A stretch of DNA of 64,000 bases from Amycolatopsis xylanica (GTDB taxonomy: Bacteria; Actinomycetota; Actinomycetes; Mycobacteriales; Pseudonocardiaceae), in assembly GCF_900107045.1 (NCBI RefSeq), contig NZ_FNON01000014.1, positions 62,001 to 126,000 of the forward strand. The letters run 5' to 3'. The number at the start of each line of letters is the position of its first letter. Position 1 is the stretch's first letter. This document shows positions 41,478-49,206 of this stretch, in pieces. Below the pieces are notes generated by a model. That model saw only the letters and a list, made by a program, of their open reading frames with translations. It was not told where the DNA came from and did no database searches. The position numbers and the translations under genes were made by a program.

Positions 41478-41502
41478 GAACCGGCCGAAACACTCACGAC
41501 CC
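41478..41502. repeat. Half copy 3 of the GGTCGTGAGTG palindrome
   Basis: The stretch GAACCGGCCGAAACACTCAC and following GACCC matches the right half of copies 1 and 2 with one base changed; the left half is missing. It ends 4 bp before the stop of the S53 peptidase gene. Confidence 0.7.
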
Positions 41503-41506
41503 GAAC

Positions 41507-42643
41507 CTAAAAGGCGGTCAGCCCGTCCGGCGTCCCCAGGCCGGTCGGCGCGTCATACCCGGGCTTCGCGACGCACAAGTAGTCGCCACCGCATTTGGCG
41601 CCGTCCAGCCGCGGGTCGTTGTTGCCGGTCACAACGTCGAAGAAGCCCGTGCGGCCGTAGAGGTCGCCCGGCTTGCCGAGATGCCCGGTCCGGCCGTAGA
41701 GCCCGGCGACGAACGGCGCCGACGCGCTGGTGCCGTCGACGGTGATCCAGCCGCCCACGTCGGTGCTGTAGAGCGCGAGCGTCTCCGCGACCGCGGCGAC
41801 ATCCGCCACGGTCCGCTTGCCGCAGTTCTTGTCCTTCTGCCACCGCGGTTTCGCGACATACGCCGAGCAAGCGCTGCCGCTGCCCTGCCACACGGTCTCG
41901 GACCAGCCGCGAGGCGAGCCTTCGTCACGCGCGAGCGTGGTCCCGCCGACGGCCACGACCGAACTCAGCACCGCCGGGAAGCTCGCCGCGGTGAACCCGT
42001 TGTCGCCAGAAGCCGCGACGATCGTCGCGCCCTCGTGCACGTAGCTCTTCCCGAGCGCGATCGCGGCGCCGGTTTCCCGGGCGCCGTAGCTGTTCGACAC
42101 GACCTTCGCGCCGAGGCGCACTGCCGTCTCCTCGGTCGCCGCCATGTTGTCCAGCCGCGGGTCGTCCGCCTCGACCACCAAGATCCGGCAAGCCGGGCAG
42201 GCCGCCGACACCATCGAGACGTCCAAGGTCGACTCGATCGCCCAGCCGATCTCGAAGGCGGGCAGTGGCCCGGCGTCGCCGCGCTGGTTGACCTTGCGGA
42301 AGCAGCCGTTCGCGGTCGTGCACGCGGGCAGGCCGAACTGCGCGCGATAGGTGTTGAGATCCGACTCCAGATTCGGCGCGTCGTACGCGATCGAGATCGC
42401 GACCACCGTGTCGGCGCCCGCGCCGGCGGGAAGCCGGTACGCCGCCGCGAGATCGGAGGCTCCCCAGCCGGACGGCACGTCGGCGAGACCGCGCACGGCA
42501 GGCTTGTACGAGGTCAAGCAGCGCACGTAACCCGGCTTGTCGTCGGGACACGCCGCACGCGGGCCCGGCGCGGCCGTCGCCGTGCCCGCCACCGCCGACA
42601 GCCCCGCGATCGCCGTGAGGACCGCGCAAAGAACACGTTTCAT
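41507..42643 (-). CDS. Secreted S53 (sedolisin-type) serine peptidase without pro-domain
   Basis: 378 aa. Signal peptide MKRVLCAVLTAIAGLSAVAGTATA. The sedolisin Glu-Asp pair is visible as ESTLD (Glu137, Asp141), the oxyanion Asp in SGDNG (Asp214), and the nucleophile in DGTSASAP (Ser306). Several Cys pairs suggest disulfides. Typical sedolisins have an N-terminal activation pro-domain of about 170 residues, absent here, as in a group of short actinobacterial members. It lies 14 bp after the large secreted protein 42658-44814 and is probably the last gene of that operon. Confidence 0.85.
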   Translation of the reverse strand: MKRVLCAVLTAIAGLSAVAGTATAAPGPRAACPDDKPGYVRCLTSYKPAVRGLADVPSGWGASDLAAAYRLPAGAGADTVVAISIAYDAPNLESDLNTYRAQFGLPACTTANGCFRKVNQRGDAGPLPAFEIGWAIESTLDVSMVSAACPACRILVVEADDPRLDNMAATEETAVRLGAKVVSNSYGARETGAAIALGKSYVHEGATIVAASGDNGFTAASFPAVLSSVVAVGGTTLARDEGSPRGWSETVWQGSGSACSAYVAKPRWQKDKNCGKRTVADVAAVAETLALYSTDVGGWITVDGTSASAPFVAGLYGRTGHLGKPGDLYGRTGFFDVVTGNNDPRLDGAKCGGDYLCVAKPGYDAPTGLGTPDGLTAF

Positions 42644-42657
42644 GATTCCCCCTGGTT

Positions 42658-44814
42658 TCAGCGCACGACCTGGAACGCGCGCGTGATCGTTTCGGTGATG
42701 GCGCCGCCCGCCGCGTCCCGCGCGGTCACCCGGAGCGTGACGAACCCGCCCGCGAAGCCCGGGAAACTCGCGGTGAAAGCGGCGCGGAACTTCCCGTCGC
42801 CCTGCCCGGTCGTGGCCGCGTCCGCCCAGGTCGCCCCGTCGTCGAGGGAGAACTGTGCGGTCACGTCCGTGATCGGGCTCGCGGCGGCCTGCTGCAGATG
42901 CCCGACCGTGAGGTCGACGTATTGCGGTCCGCCGAAGGTGAATCCGCTCGGGGTCAGCTCCCCGACCGAATAGCCCAGCGTCAGCAACGGTTCCACCGCG
43001 CATGCCCGGTCCTGCGTGCCTCGGGCGCAGACGAACGCGCCAGGCAGCGTCGCGCCGTCGACGTGCTGCGACTTCCACGTCCATTCGGTGTGCGAGGCCG
43101 TGGAGAGCCGGTACATCGGCCCGGTGCGGCTCGCGTCGAGGCTGAGCTTGAACGTCGACGGCTTCGGGTCCACGGCCTGATCGATCGTCACACCCGCCGA
43201 ACTCCCCGGGCCACCTTCGGCGATCGTCGCGCCGTCCTGAGTCAGCACGTACTTGCCCGTGATGGTGTCCCGCGGCTCGCCGAAGAAGCCGGAGCCGGTG
43301 TGCCCGAGCTGGTTGTCGCCGAACGGGATGATGTCGACCTTCAGCTGGTCGCCCTTGCGCAGCGCGGGCGGGACCGTTCGCACCGAGCTGTCATCGGGCG
43401 CGACGAGACTGGCCGCGCCGGTCGGATGCAATGGGTACTTGTTCCAGTCCTCGGTGACCGTTTGACCCGCGGTGTAGTAATGGCTCCGCTCATCCACGAT
43501 GCCGCGCTCATTCGGATAGCCGCCCGACGATTCCTGGTACTTGGCGAGAAAGCCGAACCAGCGCAGATCGGGCGCCGCCGAGACGTATTCGGTCTGCCTG
43601 GCCGGGAGCACGATCGTCTGGGTCGGCCCGCCACCGCCCTCCTTCTGGAAGGCGAACGTCGGCGCGCGCAGCCGCAGGCCGACCGTCTGGTAGTCCGAGT
43701 AATACGTGGCCTTGACGGTCGTGAAGTCCTTGTCCGTGACGACATAACGCTGCTGCGGGATGTACCCGTGCGTCGGTTTCATCAGGTAGTACTCGTACGC
43801 GGGACCCGGCGGCGAGACGAGCCTGGTCTGCGCGTAGCTCTGCAGCTCGCCGATCTTGACCGGCTTCAGCGAGGGCGAGACCCACACCGGGACGCCCGGC
43901 GAGGTGTCCATGCCCAACGACGAGCCTGGGCCGATCTTCGCCGCGCGCCGGTAGAAGAAGCCGTTGTTGGACAGCAGCGACGGCCGGGGCGTCACCCATT
44001 CGACCTTGCTGGTCGCCTTCGACGCGTCCATCCGGACGGTCAGGTCCCTGGCGACGGTGAACTCGGGCTGGGCGACGACGTAGTCCCCGGTTTCGTTGTT
44101 CTCAGGGTCGCTGGTGAAGTGGATCGCCAGCGCGCTGTAGTGGCCTTCGGGCACGCTGAACCGCACTTCGCCGTTCTCGAAACGGCCGCGCTCTTCGTTG
44201 TAGTCGAGCAGATCGGCGTTGTCGACGTTGTAGAGGAACACCGAAGTGCCGTTCGCGGGCTTGCCATCCGGACCGTTCGCGGCGAACGTGAGCGTCCGCA
44301 TCACCGAAGCCGGCTTCGCCTTGGGCTCCGCCGCACCAGGCAGGCGCAGCGCGCCCGCCGCGAACAGGCCTTGCCCGCCGAAACTGCCGCGTGCCTTGTC
44401 TTCGGCGTATTGCTTGGCCAGCGCGGTGCCGAACGCCTTGGCCGCGTCGGCGTCCATGCTCGCCCGGCCTTCGACCGGCACGCGCCCGTCTCGCTCGGCC
44501 TTGGCCAGCGCGTGGACGTCGAACAGCTTCATGTCCAGGCCGTTCCCGAGATACGGCAACGCGGTCGCCGGGATCTCGAACGACTTCCCGCCGAGCTTGA
44601 GATGCACGAACGAGCGGGCGATGCCCCGCTCGGCCACCGGTCTGACCTCGGTGAACTCGGTCCCGTCCGGCGCGGTGTGGATCACCACCCGGTCGCCGGT
44701 GACCAGCAGGACGGTGTCCGAGGTCGGTATGTCGGATTGAGCGACCGCGGGCTGCGCCACGCACATGGCGGCACCCGCGATGATCACGGAAAGAACGGAC
44801 AACTGCTTACGCAC
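42658..44814 (-). CDS. Large secreted subtilase-related protein lacking a protease domain, copy A
   Basis: 718 aa with signal peptide (VIIAGAAMCVAQPAVAQ). The first part (SDTVLLVTGDRVVIHTAPDG, then LVHLKLGG-like and IPATALPYLG) resembles the pro-region of giant actinobacterial S8 proteases, and the long remainder (RTLTFAANGPDGKPANGTSVFLYNVDN, VEWVTPRPSLLSNN, QFSLDDGATWADA near the end) resembles their C-terminal extensions. The subtilisin domain that should sit between, with Asp/His/Ser motifs, is not seen. GTG start has GGGAGG five bases upstream. Forms an operon with copy B upstream and the S53 peptidase downstream. Function unknown. Confidence 0.75.
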   Translation of the reverse strand: MRKQLSVLSVIIAGAAMCVAQPAVAQSDIPTSDTVLLVTGDRVVIHTAPDGTEFTEVRPVAERGIARSFVHLKLGGKSFEIPATALPYLGNGLDMKLFDVHALAKAERDGRVPVEGRASMDADAAKAFGTALAKQYAEDKARGSFGGQGLFAAGALRLPGAAEPKAKPASVMRTLTFAANGPDGKPANGTSVFLYNVDNADLLDYNEERGRFENGEVRFSVPEGHYSALAIHFTSDPENNETGDYVVAQPEFTVARDLTVRMDASKATSKVEWVTPRPSLLSNNGFFYRRAAKIGPGSSLGMDTSPGVPVWVSPSLKPVKIGELQSYAQTRLVSPPGPAYEYYLMKPTHGYIPQQRYVVTDKDFTTVKATYYSDYQTVGLRLRAPTFAFQKEGGGGPTQTIVLPARQTEYVSAAPDLRWFGFLAKYQESSGGYPNERGIVDERSHYYTAGQTVTEDWNKYPLHPTGAASLVAPDDSSVRTVPPALRKGDQLKVDIIPFGDNQLGHTGSGFFGEPRDTITGKYVLTQDGATIAEGGPGSSAGVTIDQAVDPKPSTFKLSLDASRTGPMYRLSTASHTEWTWKSQHVDGATLPGAFVCARGTQDRACAVEPLLTLGYSVGELTPSGFTFGGPQYVDLTVGHLQQAAASPITDVTAQFSLDDGATWADAATTGQGDGKFRAAFTASFPGFAGGFVTLRVTARDAAGGAITETITRAFQVVR

Positions 44815-44828
44815 TCAAACCTCCCAGT

Positions 44829-44850
44829 GTGAGTCAGCAACAAGACTCAC
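44829..44850 (-). promoter_or_regulatory. Hairpin in the leader of copy A
   Basis: GTGAGTC (44829-44835) and GACTCAC (44844-44850) with an 8-nt loop lie directly upstream of the ribosome site of copy A, in the 107-bp gap after copy B. It could attenuate transcription between the two genes, mask the ribosome site, or bind a regulator. There is no U tract. Confidence 0.4.
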
Positions 44851-44921
44851 GTTTGGCGCACTAAGAGCGTTGCTTGACAACGAGAATTGGCCCGTTCGGC
44901 CCAGACCGTTCCGGACGGCCG

Positions 44922-47012
44922 CTAGGACAGCACCTTGTAAGCGCGCGTGATCGTCTCCGCGATCGCCGCACCGGCCGCGTCGGAAGCGATCACCTTCAGC
45001 GATACGTAACCGCCGTCGAAGCCGGGGAACGACGCCGCGAAGGCCGCGGTGAACCTGCCGTCGCCGCGCGCGGTGGTCGTCGCGTCCTGCCAGGTCGCCC
45101 CGTCGTCGAGCGAGAACTGGACGGTCGCGCCCGTGATCGGGCTCGCCGCGGCCGACTGCAGGTGCCCGACGGTCAGCTCGAGGCTCTGCGGACCGTTCTG
45201 CGCCCGGCCGCCGACACCGAGCCCGCCGACCGCGTACCCCAGCGTCAGCAACGGTTCCGCCGCGCACGCGCGGCTCGGCGGCTGCCCCTTCGGGAAGGTG
45301 CAGACGAGCGACCCGGGCAGCGTCGCGCCCTCGACGTGCTTCGACGGCCACGTCCATTCGGTACGGGTCTCCGTGGAAAGCGCGTAGTTCGGGCCAAATC
45401 GATAGGCATCGAGTTCGAACTTGAGTGTCGACGGCGTGGGATCGAGATTCTGTTCGAGCCGCAGATCGGAGCCGCGCGCGGCGTTCCCTTCGACGATCGT
45501 CGTGCCGTCGCGCGTCAGCCGGTACGACCCGCCGATCCCATCGCGGGACTCGCCGTGGAAGCCCATCCCGGTGTGCCCGGGCTGGTTGTCGCTGAACGGC
45601 GTGAGCGCGAGCCGGAGCAGGTCGCCGTCCCTGGTCACCGGCGCGACCGTGAAGTTCGAGCTGTCGTCGACCAGGCTGAACGCGCCCGCCGGGTGCAACG
45701 GGAACTTGTTCCAGTCCTCGGTCAGCGTCTGCCCGGCGCGGTAGTGGTGCCAGGACTCGCGCTGCCCGCCGTACCAGGCCTCGAATCCGCCGGCGCCGGT
45801 CACGCTGTACTTGGCGAGCCCGCCGAACCAGCCGAGATCGGTCCCCGTCGAAACGTATTCGGTCTGTTTCCTCGGCAGCGTGATCGGGTGGCTGCCCCCG
45901 CTGCCGCTCTCCTGGAACGAGTACATCCCGGCGCGCTGCCGGATCCCGGTCAGGCCGAATTCCGAGTAGTAAGCGGCATTCACGGTCGCGAGTTCACTCG
46001 CCTTGACCACGTATCGCTGCTGCGGAATGACCCCGATGGCGGCCTTCTGCAGCTGATACTCGTACGGCACACCAGGCGCGGGCGCGGAGATCAACCGGGT
46101 GTGCGGATACGTCTGGAGCTCCCCGACGCGCACGGGCCGCGCGCTCGGCGCGACCCAGATCGGCGCCGGCCCCGCGCTCACGTCGACGACCTGGCTCGTG
46201 CCGACCTTCGCGGCCCGGCGGAGGTAGAACCCGTTGTCGGCCAGCAGCGACGGCCGCGGTGTCACCCAGTCGACCTTGCTGGTCGCGCGCGGCGCGTCGA
46301 CGCGAACGGTCGTATCGGCATCGACGGCGAATTCGGGATGGCTCACGAATCGGACGCCGGTGACGTTGTTGTCGGCGTCAGTGCTGATGAACAGGCCCAA
46401 GGCGCTGTAGTGCCCGTCAGGCGCGCTGAACTTCGCGGTGCCGCCCTCGAAGTAGTTGACCTGCTCGTCGAAGTCGAGCAGCCCGGCGTTGTCGACGTTG
46501 TAGAGGAACGCGACACCCTCGTTCGCGGGCTTGCCGTCGGGCCCCTGCGCGTCGAGGGAGACCGTTCGCATCGGAGACCTGACCGCGACGCGTTTCGGCG
46601 CCTTGCCTGCGAACAGGCCCTGCCCGCCGAAGCTCCCACGCGCGCGGTCCTCGGCGTACTGCTTCGCGAGCGCCTTGCCGAACTCCTTGGCGGCCTGGCC
46701 ATCGGTCACCTTGGGCCGCGCGTGGATGTCGAAGTCGGCGAGGTTCAGGCCGCGGCCGAGATACGGCAGCGCGGTCGCGGGCACCTCGAACGCCCTGCCC
46801 CCGAGCCGCAGGTGGACGAGCGTGGCGGCGACCCCCTTGGCGGCCGCGGGCCGCACCTCGACGAGTTCCCTGCCGTCTGGCGCCGTGCGGAGGACGACCT
46901 CGTCACCGGTCGGCAGCAGGACCGTGTCCGAGGCCTCGCCGGGATCCGCGATCGCCGTCGAGGCCGCGACCACGGCGATCCCCACGGTGAGCAGGGACAA
47001 AAGTTTTCGCAC
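44922..47012 (-). CDS. Large secreted subtilase-related protein lacking a protease domain, copy B
   Basis: 696 aa, paralog of copy A with the same order of blocks: signal peptide (LLTVGIAVVAASTAIA), SDTVLLPTGDEVVLRTAPDG, ATALPYLGRGL, QYAEDRARGSFGGQGLFAG, GPDGKPANEGVAFLYNVDN, VDWVTPRPSLLADNGF, PQQRYVV, EDWNKFPLHPAG, and a C-terminal FSLDDGATWQDATTT segment. No subtilisin catalytic motif was found. Only one Cys pair region near residue 560. GTG start with GGAGGAG upstream. First gene of the three-gene secreted operon. It may be an inhibitor, substrate-binding or structural derivative of a protease. Confidence 0.75.
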   Translation of the reverse strand: MRKLLSLLTVGIAVVAASTAIADPGEASDTVLLPTGDEVVLRTAPDGRELVEVRPAAAKGVAATLVHLRLGGRAFEVPATALPYLGRGLNLADFDIHARPKVTDGQAAKEFGKALAKQYAEDRARGSFGGQGLFAGKAPKRVAVRSPMRTVSLDAQGPDGKPANEGVAFLYNVDNAGLLDFDEQVNYFEGGTAKFSAPDGHYSALGLFISTDADNNVTGVRFVSHPEFAVDADTTVRVDAPRATSKVDWVTPRPSLLADNGFYLRRAAKVGTSQVVDVSAGPAPIWVAPSARPVRVGELQTYPHTRLISAPAPGVPYEYQLQKAAIGVIPQQRYVVKASELATVNAAYYSEFGLTGIRQRAGMYSFQESGSGGSHPITLPRKQTEYVSTGTDLGWFGGLAKYSVTGAGGFEAWYGGQRESWHHYRAGQTLTEDWNKFPLHPAGAFSLVDDSSNFTVAPVTRDGDLLRLALTPFSDNQPGHTGMGFHGESRDGIGGSYRLTRDGTTIVEGNAARGSDLRLEQNLDPTPSTLKFELDAYRFGPNYALSTETRTEWTWPSKHVEGATLPGSLVCTFPKGQPPSRACAAEPLLTLGYAVGGLGVGGRAQNGPQSLELTVGHLQSAAASPITGATVQFSLDDGATWQDATTTARGDGRFTAAFAASFPGFDGGYVSLKVIASDAAGAAIAETITRAYKVLS

Positions 47013-47040
47013 TGGCTCCTCCGATGGTGAGTAGGCACCG

Positions 47041-47059
47041 ATATATAGGCCTGGGGCCT
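47041..47059 (-). promoter_or_regulatory. AT-rich candidate promoter with a small dyad upstream of copy B
   Basis: On the minus strand TATATAT (47047-47041) is preceded by the palindrome AGGCC-TGG-GGCCT (47047-47059). Such an AT-rich block is rare in this window and lies 30 bp before the ribosome site of copy B. No convincing -35 is visible. Confidence 0.3.
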
Positions 47060-47099
47060 GTAATTGGTTGCCTCTCGATCGGAAGTTGCGCCGTTCGGC

Positions 47100-47762
47100 C
47101 TAGGCGACCTGAGCCTGCCGGACCGAGTGATACCGCCGCAGGACCACATCCGCGATCAGTTCATGGTCGCCCAGCGGCTCGGCGATCACCGCCGCGCCGG
47201 ATTCGGCGACGCGACGCTGGAACAACCCGGGCGCCAGCAACCACGAAGCCACCGCGACGCGACCGGGCAGTCCGGCGACGACTTCGGCCACTGACGGCGA
47301 CGCCGTCGCGGCGAACCCGACTCGAACCGGCACACCGAGCCGCACGGCCAACGCGTGCGCGGCCGCGTCGACGTCGGCGAGCGCACGCGGATCGCTGGAG
47401 CCCGCCGCGGCGAGCACGACCGCGTCGCCTGGCTCGTACCCGGCTTCGAGCAGCCGGGCACGCAGTACCTCGATCAGCTCCGGCGCGGGCCCGAACGACC
47501 GCGCGACGGTCACCTCCGGATGCCCGCTCGCCTCGACCTGGGCGGGCACATCGGTCCGCACGTGATACCCGGCCGCGAGGAACGCCGGCACGACCACGGC
47601 GGGCCCGCGCACCTCGCGCAGCACGGCCGTCACGTCGGGGGCTCGCACGTCGGCGTACGCCACCCGCACCTCGACGCCGTGCGCGCGCACGCGGGCGGCG
47701 AGCCGTTCGGTCATCTCGGCACCGGCCGGATCGCGCGTGCCGTGCGCGGCGAGGACGATCAT
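47100..47762 (-). CDS. nasF: CbiX/SirB-like sirohydrochlorin ferrochelatase
   Basis: 220 aa. Two-domain class II chelatase expected to insert iron into sirohydrochlorin to make siroheme for nitrite reductase. N-terminus LAAHGTRDPAG carries the metal-binding His, and the repeat half shows VLAAAGSSDPRA and VAVASWLLAPGLFQRRV. FLAAGYHVRTDVP near residue 63 holds a further His. It is the last gene of the nitrate operon and its ATG overlaps the HemD-regulator stop (ATGA). The symbol follows the A. mediterranei operon naming as I recall it. Confidence 0.85.
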   Translation of the reverse strand: MIVLAAHGTRDPAGAEMTERLAARVRAHGVEVRVAYADVRAPDVTAVLREVRGPAVVVPAFLAAGYHVRTDVPAQVEASGHPEVTVARSFGPAPELIEVLRARLLEAGYEPGDAVVLAAAGSSDPRALADVDAAAHALAVRLGVPVRVGFAATASPSVAEVVAGLPGRVAVASWLLAPGLFQRRVAESGAAVIAEPLGDHELIADVVLRRYHSVRQAQVA

Positions 47763-48868
47763 CGCGCCCCCTCGACGGCCAGCCGGTAACCCCGCTTCAC
47801 CACGGTCTGCACCACTTTCCCCTCTCCCAGCGAAGTCCTGAGCCGCCCGATGGCCGTCTCGACCGCGTGTTCCTCGCCGCCGGACGGCAGCGCCGAGGTC
47901 AGCTCACGCCGGGAGATGACCCGGCCCGGCTCGGCGGCGAGCACCCGCAGCAACGCCATCGGAGCTGGCGCCACATCACACCACTGACCGTCCACAATGG
48001 CCGCTTGACCGCGCAGCTCGATACACCGGCCCGCGACACGCAGCCGCGGCGACCGGGCTTCCAAGGCTTGCGAAACCGTCCGAGCCAGCGCGCCGATCCT
48101 CGCGCGCTCCGGCTGAACGGTCGGAATGCCCAGTGCCGCCAGCGGAGCGGCGGTGATCGGGCCGACGCAGGCGACGACGATCCGCCGGGTCAGCGCGTCG
48201 ACCACGCCCGGCAGCCGCGCGGTCCGCTTCGCGAAGGCCAGCATGCTCGCCGCGGCGGGCGCGCTGGTGAACGGCATCGCGTCGATCGAACCGTCGAGCA
48301 CCCCGTCGAGCAGCTTGTCCAGCGGCCCGGGATCGGCGGGCCCGACCCAGCGGTAGACCGGGATCTCGATCACCTCGGCGCCCGCGTCACGCAGCGAGTC
48401 CACGAAGTACCGCAACGGTTCCCCGTGCAGCTGGACCGCGATGCGCTGACCGTCCACACCGGACGCGAGCAGATGCTGCAGCAGCTCGGCGTTGCTCTCT
48501 GACGCGGGCGAGTAGTCCTCGGACAGCCCGGCCGCGCGGATGGCCCCCTTGGCCTTGGGGCCCCGCGCGAGCACCGACGCCTTGCCGAGCCGGTCGAGCA
48601 GCGCCTCGCCGATGCCCCAGCCTTCCGCCGCCTCGATCCAGCCGCGGAACCCGATGCCGGTCGTCGCGACCACGGCGTCGAGCCGCTCATCGAGCAGGCG
48701 TGCGGTCGCGGCGTGCAGCTCGGTGTCGTCCGACAGCGGCACGATCCGGATCGCCGGTCCATAACGGACGGTCGCACCCTTGCGCACCAGCAGCGCGCCG
48801 AGCTCGTCAGCCCGGCGCGCCGCGGTGATGCCGACCGAGAACCCGGCCAGTGGCAGCACCTCGGTCAT
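47759..48868 (-). CDS. nasE: Uroporphyrinogen-III synthase fused to a winged-helix DNA-binding domain
   Basis: 369 aa. Residues 1-265 are a HemD domain (FSVGITAARRADEL, VATTGIGFRGWIEAAEGWG, QLHGEPLRYFVDSLRDAGA, MPFTSAPAAASML, CVGPITAAPLAALGIPTVQP). Residues about 275-369 are an OmpR/PhoB-type winged helix (PMALLRVLAAEPGRVISRRELTSALPSGGEEHAVETAIGRLRTSLGE, ending VKRGYRLAVEG). Such fusions accompany nitrite reductase genes in actinobacteria (Rv0260c in M. tuberculosis, from memory). It may make precursor for siroheme, regulate the operon, or both. Overlaps nasD and nasF by 4 bp each. Confidence 0.88.
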   Translation of the reverse strand: MTEVLPLAGFSVGITAARRADELGALLVRKGATVRYGPAIRIVPLSDDTELHAATARLLDERLDAVVATTGIGFRGWIEAAEGWGIGEALLDRLGKASVLARGPKAKGAIRAAGLSEDYSPASESNAELLQHLLASGVDGQRIAVQLHGEPLRYFVDSLRDAGAEVIEIPVYRWVGPADPGPLDKLLDGVLDGSIDAMPFTSAPAAASMLAFAKRTARLPGVVDALTRRIVVACVGPITAAPLAALGIPTVQPERARIGALARTVSQALEARSPRLRVAGRCIELRGQAAIVDGQWCDVAPAPMALLRVLAAEPGRVISRRELTSALPSGGEEHAVETAIGRLRTSLGEGKVVQTVVKRGYRLAVEGAR

Positions 48869-49206
48869 GGCGACCCCACGTGCACCACACCGTTGACGAC
48901 GCGCACGGGATAGGTCCGCACGGACACGCCGTCCTCGTCGAGGCAACGCCCGGTCACGAGGTCGAACCGCTGCTTGTAGATCGGCGACGCGACCACGGGG
49001 ACGCCGGAACTGTCGCCCACGATCCCGCGTGACAGCACGGCCGCGCCGCTGAACGGATCCACATTGGACAGTCCGAAGAACTCCTTGCCGGTACGGAAGA
49101 TCGCCACCTGCGCGCCGTCGGCCAGCAGCGCGGCGACGCCGGCGCCGGTGGGCACCTCGCCCACCGGGCACACGGCGACCCACGATCGCTCCGCGGACGC
49201 GGTCAT
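48865..49206 (-). CDS. nasD: Assimilatory nitrite reductase small subunit (NirD type)
   Basis: 113 aa, Rieske-fold small subunit of NAD(P)H-dependent nitrite reductase (WVAVCPVGEVPTGAGVAALL, QVAIFRTGKEFFGLSNVDPFSGAAVLSRGIV, PVVASPIYKQRFDLVTGRCLDE). It lacks the Rieske Cys/His ligands, as is normal for NirD. Start ATG overlaps the nasB stop and its stop overlaps the nasE start, both ATGA. Confidence 0.93.
   Translation of the reverse strand: MTASAERSWVAVCPVGEVPTGAGVAALLADGAQVAIFRTGKEFFGLSNVDPFSGAAVLSRGIVGDSSGVPVVASPIYKQRFDLVTGRCLDEDGVSVRTYPVRVVNGVVHVGSP

Noticed and set aside
48865..49206. Rieske [2Fe-2S] cluster in NasD
   Set aside because: The Cys/His ligand motifs are absent, as is usual for NirD small subunits; no cluster is expected.
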